DNA from: Syntrophobacter sp. DG_60
GTDB lineage: Bacteria; Desulfobacterota; Desulfofervidia; Desulfofervidales; DG-60
Length of the DNA stretch: 10,487 nt
Assembly (NCBI GenBank): GCA_001304365.1
Contig: LJNA01000078.1
Span: 1 to 10,487, forward strand
Reading direction: 5' to 3'
The notes below the pieces were generated by a model. That model ran no database searches and was not told where the DNA came from. It saw only the letters and a list, made by a program, of their open reading frames with translations. Positions 6,908-10,487 of the stretch are shown here, in pieces (the stretch's first letter is position 1; every line of letters begins with the position of its first letter). A program made the position numbers and the translations under genes.

Positions 6908-6947
6908 TGGTCGGGGCGGCCGGATTTGAATCCACGACCCCCTGCTC
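6908..6947 (-). pseudogene. 3' fragment of tRNA-Pro (decayed; possible attachment-site remnant)
   Basis: Read on the minus strand, this is the 3' part of a tRNA-Pro: anticodon-stem 3' side GCAGG, variable loop GGGTC, T-loop TTCAAAT, T-stem CCGGC, acceptor CGCCCCG, discriminator A and encoded CCA. The 5' side of the T-stem is GTGGA instead of the GCCGG needed to pair with CCGGC. The D-arm, the anticodon and the 5' acceptor strand (expected CGGGGCG) are absent upstream. It is therefore not a functional tRNA. A well-kept 3' end with a lost 5' half is the usual footprint of integration at a tRNA gene. The proline assignment rests on the CGCCCCGACCA end and GGGGGTCG context. Confidence 0.7.
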
Positions 6948-6964
6948 AGGAAATAATAAAATTT

Positions 6965-7106
6965 GCCACAGATTTTCGCTGATACCCCTATTTAGCTCAT
7001 AGCTCATAGCTGAGGGCTCATGGCTTTTCTTGTTTTTGCTATGAGCTATGAGCTATGAGCTACATAATCTGTGTTTATCTGTGCCATTCTGTGTAAAATC
7101 TGTGGC
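6965..7106. repeat. Nested palindromic element with heptamer arms and 12-bp terminal inverted repeats
   Basis: The ends GCCACAGATTTT (6965-6976) and AAAATCTGTGGC (7095-7106) are perfect 12-bp inverted repeats. Inside, heptamers AGCTCAT, AGCTCAT, AGCTGAG, GGCTCAT (6994-7021) face ATGAGCT repeated three times (7041-7061) across a T-rich loop, giving a hairpin with about 20 of 24 pairs. Right of it TCTGTG occurs at 7068, 7078, 7088 and 7099, close to helical spacing. The layout is like a non-autonomous MITE or an extragenic palindrome; there is no transposase. It sits 18 bp from the tRNA-Pro fragment. Confidence 0.7.
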
Positions 7107-7115
7107 TTAAATTAA

Positions 7116-7193
7116 GGTTTGTTCTTTTTCAGGCGCTTCTTGATTGCGGAAGAACAATTTGATGTCGTCAAAAATGAACTTGACAAAATATAA
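7116..7193 (+). pseudogene. Possible C-terminal remnant of a lost gene
   Basis: A short open frame between TAA codons at 7113 and 7191 encodes about 25 residues ending RRFLIAEEQFDVVKNELDKI. This is protein-like in composition (amphipathic, charged helix) but has no proper start; only a TTG is available. It directly follows the palindromic element, so it could be the tail of a gene truncated by an insertion or rearrangement. I do not recognise the family. Chance cannot be excluded at this length. Confidence 0.22.
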
Positions 7194-7238
7194 AACAAAT
7201 AATAAAAGATAGGTTTTATTTTTCTTCTAATTTCCCAA

Positions 7239-7733
7239 ATGTCATGGGCTCAAGAGGCTCCTTTAGAACCAACAAAACCATCCTTAAAGGCAGGTGATGT
7301 ATTGGTTGCAGTTGGAGGAAATGTTACCATTTGGCCATCTTATTTAGGAGATACTGCAATAGATGGAAGTTTTATGGCAGGAATTGGGTATCTTCTCACT
7401 GATAACTTTGAAACAGACCTCTATTTTGTTAAATCAGAAACGCAGGGATTGCTGCAGGAAGTAGATTTATTTTATTTTCTTGGGCAATTAAAGTATAATT
7501 TATCTACTGAGGGAACATTTATTCCTTATTTAGGGCTACAAGTCGGTACAGGTTTATATGATTCCTATAAATATACTAAGGCAATGGGAACCTGTGGAGG
7601 TCTTTTGGGATTAAGAATATTCATAAGTGAAAAAACAGCTTTTTACTCTGAATTTTCTGGTGCAGGCTATTTTTTCCCTGGACCAAATCCAGGAGGAATG
7701 TCTTTTAATTTTGGTATAAATCAGAAATGGTAA
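7239..7733 (+). CDS. Small outer-membrane beta-barrel protein (start codon uncertain)
   Basis: From ATG 7239 the frame gives 164 residues, with alternating hydrophobic/polar strands, many Gly and aromatic residues, and a terminal SFNFGINQKW. A final aromatic residue is the usual BAM recognition signal, so this is probably an eight-stranded-type outer-membrane barrel. Upstream of the ATG, the same frame is open from 7206 and encodes KIGFIFLLISQMSWAQE, a good signal-peptide core with a plausible cleavage after SWA. No ATG, GTG or TTG precedes it in frame before TAA at 7203. The real start is therefore missing, non-canonical or in another frame; initiation at 7239 would leave the barrel without an export signal. 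No Shine-Dalgarno site precedes 7239. Role unknown; it lies next to a secreted SH3b protein. Confidence 0.72.
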   Translation: MSWAQEAPLEPTKPSLKAGDVLVAVGGNVTIWPSYLGDTAIDGSFMAGIGYLLTDNFETDLYFVKSETQGLLQEVDLFYFLGQLKYNLSTEGTFIPYLGLQVGTGLYDSYKYTKAMGTCGGLLGLRIFISEKTAFYSEFSGAGYFFPGPNPGGMSFNFGINQKW

Positions 7734-7798
7734 TTTATTTTTTTCTAATATAGTTGAGACCTATAGGTATAACAAAGCTTTTTGTAATCTTTTCATGG

Positions 7799-7867
7799 CG
7801 GTTGCCCTCCTTTTTAAGAGAATTTTTGGGAATAACCCGTATAAAATTTTCCTCCTGAGGGCAACCG
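7799..7867 (+). terminator. Long hairpin with T-tract downstream of the barrel gene
   Basis: CGGTTGCCCTC (7799-7809) and GAGGGCAACCG (7857-7867) are perfect 11-bp complements, followed directly by TTATTTTTTTATT. That is the layout of an intrinsic terminator, although the 47-base loop is long; a partial inner pairing of AT-rich segments could shorten it. It would end transcription of the beta-barrel gene, 66 bp after its stop. A segment of the loop can also pair outside the hairpin, so a regulatory structure upstream of the SH3 gene is possible. Confidence 0.5.
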
Positions 7868-7962
7868 TTATTTTTTTATTACGTTAAGTTACCCGTTATT
7901 CCCTATACTAATTTTTGAAGGATTATGCTAGTTATAATTATCCTTTGAAAGGAGTAGAAATC

Positions 7963-8397
7963 ATGAAAAAGGTATTGCAATTCATGTTGAGCTTTGTCTT
8001 TTGGACTTCTCTCTGTTGGGGAGAAATGGCTAGCATTGCGAAAGATTGGGTCAATGTTAGGTCAGGCCCTAGTACTAACTACAAGGTTCTCTGGCAGGTC
8101 TTTGAGGATTACCCTGTTAAGATTTTAGAAAAGAAGGGAGACTGGGCAAAAACGGTGGACTATGAAAATGATATTGGCTGGATTCACCAGTCTTTGCTAT
8201 CAAAGATCCACACGGTTATTGTTACCGTAGATAAAGTGAATATTCGTACTGGGCCCGGGACTCGGTACGAGATTGCCTTTAAAGCAGAGCGAGGTGAAAT
8301 TTTTCACCTTGTGGATCGGAAGGAAGAATGGTTAAAGATAAGGTGTCTTGATGATTATAGATGGATCCATCAGAATTTGGTTTGGGGAGAATATTAG
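7963..8397 (+). CDS. Secreted protein with two bacterial SH3 (SH3b) domains
   Basis: The preferred start is ATG 7963, not the in-frame upstream start at 7915. It has AAAGGAG eight bases upstream, and the protein then opens with MKKVLQFMLSFVFWTSLCWG, a signal peptide of about 20 residues. The resulting 144 residues contain two SH3_3-type domains. The first, about residues 23-80, has WVNVRSGPSTNYKVL and GWIHQSLL. The second, about 82-142, has KVNIRTGPGTRYEI and WIHQNLV. The repeated NVRSGPS...WIH pattern is the hallmark of periplasmic SH3b domains, which usually bind peptidoglycan or act as protein-contact modules. No catalytic domain (NlpC/P60, amidase) is attached. Predicted periplasmic or surface-attached. 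The Cys at 18 lacks a proper lipobox, so a lipoprotein is unlikely. Confidence 0.88.
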   Translation: MKKVLQFMLSFVFWTSLCWGEMASIAKDWVNVRSGPSTNYKVLWQVFEDYPVKILEKKGDWAKTVDYENDIGWIHQSLLSKIHTVIVTVDKVNIRTGPGTRYEIAFKAERGEIFHLVDRKEEWLKIRCLDDYRWIHQNLVWGEY

Positions 8398-8419
8398 ATG
8401 CCATTTCTCTAGTGACTGA

Positions 8420-8710
8420 TACCTGGCGGAAGATGCAGCAAATCTCTTAGGAATATCCAAGGCCACACTCTTCAGGCAATTTAAAAACCGTGGTATGACT
8501 TATATATGATGGTCAAGGAACCCACTATGCCAAAACCCATCAAAACAGGAAGAAACCACCCAAGACCTAGCTGCTGAGTTGATTAAATTCCTCGAATCTA
8601 AGGGGACCAAGGTTTACAGGATGAGGGTAGAAGGGGAGAGCTACCAGGTACAGACTAAAAATCAGACAATCCGTTTCTACGTGAAAAGGGGCACAGATAA
8701 ATTAGTCTAA
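8420..8710 (+). pseudogene. Broken helix-turn-helix protein gene with in-frame TGA
   Basis: One frame encodes LAEDAANLLGISKATLFRQF with KNRGMTYI following (8420-8506). It then meets TGA at 8507 and continues in the same frame as a protein-like sequence including DLAAELIKFLESKGTKVYRM and RFYVKRGTDKLV, ending at TAA 8708. The first part is a clear helix-turn-helix, closest to Fis-type or AraC-type motifs. A second TGA (8417) stands just before it and no start codon is available. The most likely reading is a decayed DNA-binding protein gene cut off at its 5' end. TGA recoding is not supported, since no other gene in the window needs it. Confidence 0.55.
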
Positions 8711-8714
8711 AAAA

Positions 8715-8819
8715 TGAGACTCTCAAAAACTCGCATTATACCTGCATTTTTAAGTTGACCAATTTTTGGCTTTTTGAGACTCTCCCCCATGACCTCTTTA
8801 CCTTACCCCCAGAGTCTCA
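8715..8819. repeat. TGAGACTCT repeated three times (two direct, one inverted)
   Basis: TGAGACTCTC occurs at 8715-8724 and again exactly 60 bp later at 8775-8784. The inverse AGAGTCTCA is at 8811-8819, forming a perfect 9-bp stem with the second copy across 27 bases. The word is itself nearly palindromic. It could mark ends of a small element or a protein-binding site. It lies just after the broken helix-turn-helix gene. Confidence 0.4.
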
Positions 8820-8891
8820 CTACAAGGAACAGGGCTTTTCTGGCATCTTGGCACGATGGAAACTATGGTCTCAGCATGGTGGCGACAATTT

Positions 8892-8960
8892 ATAAAATCA
8901 AGGTTCTTGACTTCTGTTTTCCACCTTGGTCTCCCTTGTTTTGGGGTATTATGGTAGCAG
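8892..8960. repeat. 69-bp direct repeat, copy A (left flank of three-gene module)
   Basis: This copy aligns without gaps to 10377-10445, with 52 of 69 bases identical. Both begin ATAAAATCAAGG, share TTGGGGT and end ATGGTAxCAG. Within and after this copy ATGGTAGCA occurs twice (8951-8959 and 8962-8970), 11 bp apart. It ends 24 bp from the stop of the last gene of the minus-strand operon. The orientation relative to the operon is the same in both copies. Confidence 0.65.
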
Positions 8961-8983
8961 AATGGTAGCAACTTTAACAGATA

Positions 8984-9355
8984 TTAGACGATAGATAAAA
9001 CAAATGACTTTATGCGAGAAAATTCTTGGTCTCTGAGGTCTTGGACTTCTACTTTAACGAACTTTATCATCTCATACCTTGCATCCCTAGAGTCGTCCTT
9101 AAGTTGCCTATAATCTTGGTAAATATCTAGATTTCGTTTTAAAATGGACAAGCGGTCAAATAATTTGTCAAGTTCTCCATAAGAGGCAATATTTTCGAAA
9201 CCATACATCGATGCTATGGCACGAATATAGTGTAAAGCAGAATAAAAAATTCCCGTGACTATCCAATCCAAGAAAAGAGTTGTATCGAGGTCAAGATGGT
9301 TAAAGAAGCGTTCGTTGTGTTCAGCTTTTTTAAGGTGTTGCTCTTTGCTAGCCAC
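8984..9355 (-). CDS. HEPN-like helical protein
   Basis: A 123-residue, largely helical protein read from GTG at 9355. The GTG overlaps the preceding gene by eight bases, which suggests translational coupling; no ATG nearby would keep the conserved N-terminus. The segments AEHNERFFNHLDL (about 11-23), LDWIVTGIFYSALHYIRAI (about 29-47) and YQDYRQLKDDSRDARYEM (about 78-95) match a widespread uncharacterised family with a HEPN-type helical bundle. HEPN proteins are often RNase toxins or nucleotide-binding partners in toxin-antitoxin and defence loci. The canonical RX4-6H catalytic motif is not evident here, so RNase activity is not predicted with confidence. It is the last gene of a three-gene minus-strand operon. 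Confidence 0.75.
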   Translation of the reverse strand: MASKEQHLKKAEHNERFFNHLDLDTTLFLDWIVTGIFYSALHYIRAIASMYGFENIASYGELDKLFDRLSILKRNLDIYQDYRQLKDDSRDARYEMIKFVKVEVQDLRDQEFSRIKSFVLSIV

Positions 9356-9842
9356 CAGGATAATTTCTGTAAAAGATAAGATAACCTTGCAAATCAGCAG
9401 GTAGAAAGGGTTTTGATTTCAAGCCTTCAAGACTTACAACATTAAAATCAAATACAAGGCTAGGGAAAGCATCCATAAGCTCTAATTCCTGAGTGTAAAT
9501 GGACCGTCTAACCTGTTTGTCTCGTTTTCCAATAAATGTCCAAATACGGATAACTTCCTTTTCCATTTCAAAATTTACAGCAACTACTTCTTTTTGTATC
9601 GCAACCCTTTTTGAAAATTCGTAAAGTGCCAATTTGGCGATACTTTTATCTAAAGGAGGCTGGTGGACAGCTTCAAGTACCACCTCAGCATCACATGCAG
9701 TCACAAGTGAAGATTCTAAGACAGATATGCCAAAAGTAACTGCACTCGAGACCGCCATACATGTTGGACTACCATAATGAAGAAACGTTGCAGCTACATT
9801 CAGCTTATATAACTCACCACTATATTCTGTAACGGAGGACAT
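9348..9842 (-). CDS. Hypothetical protein, partner of the HEPN-like gene
   Basis: A 164-residue protein that I do not recognise. Start ATG at 9842 has AGGAGA nearby upstream, and the stop overlaps the start of the HEPN-like gene by eight bases. The N-terminal half has a Gly/Ser/Ala-rich moderately hydrophobic stretch (about residues 20-55) that is too polar for a clear membrane helix. The C-terminal half looks like an alpha/beta fold, with VIRIWTFIGKRDKQVRRSIY (about 104-123) and then MDAFPSLVFDFNVVSLEG (about 128-145). The pattern of a strand, a charged helix and a FDFNV strand recalls small proteins found next to HEPN-family genes, but that is an impression, not a proven homology. Its fixed overlap with the HEPN-like gene suggests the two products act together. 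Confidence 0.75.
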   Translation of the reverse strand: MSSVTEYSGELYKLNVAATFLHYGSPTCMAVSSAVTFGISVLESSLVTACDAEVVLEAVHQPPLDKSIAKLALYEFSKRVAIQKEVVAVNFEMEKEVIRIWTFIGKRDKQVRRSIYTQELELMDAFPSLVFDFNVVSLEGLKSKPFLPADLQGYLIFYRNYPGG

Positions 9843-9866
9843 CTCTCTTCTCCTATTTCTTTAATA

Positions 9867-10238
9867 TTATCTCTCCTCAAGGGTAAGTGTAGTAAACGCT
9901 ATTTCTTCTATCCCGTTTAAGATAAGTCTGACTTTGTACTCGCCAGGCATAGGAAATTCAATTCCTGCAACCGTGTATATACCCTGCGAAACCCCTGGTA
10001 CTTTATTAACCACTACTGGGTCTAAGGATAATAGGGATATGCCATTTGGCCTATCAATGTTAATTCCAATCTTTCCAGTTTCAGTGACAAAACACTTCCA
10101 GAAAATTCCAAATTGGGGATGGCGAGCGGGAAAGGCCTTACTATGAATCTTATTAAATATACCATAGAGGTTAACTTTTCCTTCGGGTCCTGGAACAATG
10201 GCATCGCAGAGAAGAAGAGCTAATAATGTAGGCTTCAT
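9867..10238 (-). CDS. DUF6941-like protein
   Basis: A 123-residue protein starting MKPTLLALLLCDAIVPGPEG. The LLLCD opening, GKVNLYGIFNKIHSKAFPARHP (about residues 20-41) and the FPMPGEYKVRLILNG strand near the end fit DUF6941, a small beta-rich family of unknown function usually annotated as hypothetical. The hydrophobic start is part of the fold in this family, not a signal peptide, although a weak export signal cannot be excluded. It is the first gene of the three-gene minus-strand operon; its stop lies 24 bp before the next start. A candidate -10 box is about 20 bp upstream. The ribosome site is poor (GGACT). Confidence 0.78.
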   Translation of the reverse strand: MKPTLLALLLCDAIVPGPEGKVNLYGIFNKIHSKAFPARHPQFGIFWKCFVTETGKIGINIDRPNGISLLSLDPVVVNKVPGVSQGIYTVAGIEFPMPGEYKVRLILNGIEEIAFTTLTLEER

Positions 10239-10257
10239 AGATTTTAGTCCAAATTAC

Positions 10258-10303
10258 ATTATAAGAGCGGTTTTTGCTTAACATACATTTTTTTTCATGT
10301 CAA
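10258..10303 (-). promoter_or_regulatory. Candidate promoter of the three-gene minus-strand operon
   Basis: On the minus strand a perfect TATAAT (10258-10263) lies 20 bp before the DUF6941-like start, which would give a very short leader. A perfect TTGACA is present farther up (10298-10303), but the 34-base spacing is twice the sigma-70 optimum, so the two cannot form a standard pair. At the correct distance from the -10 box the -35 region is weak. Confidence 0.35.
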
Positions 10304-10376
10304 CAGGCAAATCAAATGGTAGAGGCCGCTCGAAAATTTCCACCAAAACGGAAGATACTGATGCAGAAAAAAACCA

Positions 10377-10445
10377 ATAAAATCAAGGATTTTACCTTTT
10401 GCTTTTCCCTTTAGTCTGGCTTTGTTTGGGGTGCTATGGTACCAG
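10377..10445. repeat. 69-bp direct repeat, copy B (right flank of three-gene module)
   Basis: This is the counterpart of 8892-8960, with the same length, no gaps and 52 of 69 identical bases. The best-conserved parts are the first 12 bases, TTGGGGT and the end ATGGTACCAG. In this copy the end contains the palindrome TGGTACCA. It lies 139 bp upstream of the first gene of the minus-strand operon. The remaining 42 bp to the window edge show no gene. Confidence 0.65.
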
Positions 10446-10487
10446 CCTAATCTATGCACACCTTCCTAGAAAAATGTTTGACAAATA

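Larger units (their letters stand above)
8398..8983. other. Intergenic stretch with gene remnant and repeats, no intact gene
   Basis: These 586 bp carry no convincing intact gene. They hold a broken helix-turn-helix frame (8420-8710), three copies of TGAGACTCT in direct and inverted orientation (8715-8819) and repeat copy A (8892-8960). A 64-codon plus-strand frame at 8774-8968 runs through these repeats, starts at TTG without a ribosome site and is not credible. The composition is slightly richer in GC than the neighbouring genes. Confidence 0.6.

Noticed and set aside
6866..6947. Circularly permuted tRNA: 3' half (6908-6947) followed on the minus strand by GCGGGGCC at about 6869-6876, as if a 5' half came after it.
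   Set aside because: The sequence after CGGGGC does not match a tRNA-Pro D-arm and runs into the acs coding end; the match is only the short GC-rich complement.
8417..8509. TGA recoding (as Trp or Gly) in the helix-turn-helix frame.
   Set aside because: No other gene in the window carries in-frame TGA, and the frame lacks a start codon; decay is simpler.
8774..8968. 64-codon plus-strand frame.
   Set aside because: It covers repeats including copy A, begins at TTG with no ribosome site and has low-complexity content.
8951..8970. Integron attC-like site at the repeat copies.
   Set aside because: No GTTRRRY/RYYYAAC core pair and no long imperfect palindrome is present; only short TGGTAxCA words are seen.
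9934..10204. Frames on both strands inside the DUF6941-like gene.
   Set aside because: They are shadows of the recognised gene and lack start signals or family resemblance.

Overview
The window is AT-rich bacterial DNA with Shine-Dalgarno sites, frequent AGA/AGG and ATA codons, and several short repetitive elements. A secreted beta-barrel protein ending in an aromatic residue points to a diderm (outer-membrane) bacterium. The gene set (GAPDH, AMP-forming acetyl-CoA synthetase, PiT transporter with a PhoU-like partner) fits an anaerobic lineage such as Nitrospirota, Desulfobacterota or a candidate phylum. The sequence alone does not fix the taxon.

Left part (1-1608, minus strand): gap (GAPDH) is followed 20 bp later by a cytidylate kinase-like gene that runs off the left edge. 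The intergenic stretch 1609-2024 separates this divergent pair from the plus-strand genes. It holds a heptameric tandem repeat and a cluster of small inverted repeats.

Middle part (2025-6862, plus strand): two near-identical double-CBS proteins form a tandem duplication that includes about 50 bp of upstream DNA. A repetitive palindromic element sits between the copies. The second copy overlaps a PhoU-like DUF47 gene, which is followed after 9 bp by a PiT phosphate permease. This reads as a phosphate-uptake operon with putative nucleotide-sensing CBS subunits. A separate 682-residue acetyl-CoA synthetase gene follows.

Right part (6863-10487): this has the look of an accessory region. It starts with a decayed 3' fragment of tRNA-Pro and a nested-palindrome element. 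Next come a small outer-membrane beta-barrel gene whose signal peptide lacks a visible start codon, a structured intergenic region, a secreted double-SH3b protein, and a helix-turn-helix gene remnant broken by in-frame TGA codons. Last is a compact three-gene minus-strand operon (DUF6941-like, unknown, HEPN-like). That operon lies between two diverged 69-bp direct repeats (52 of 69 identical, no gaps). The repeat-bounded operon is the best candidate in the window for an undescribed mobile cassette, possibly a toxin-antitoxin or defence module, though its function is not shown by the sequence.
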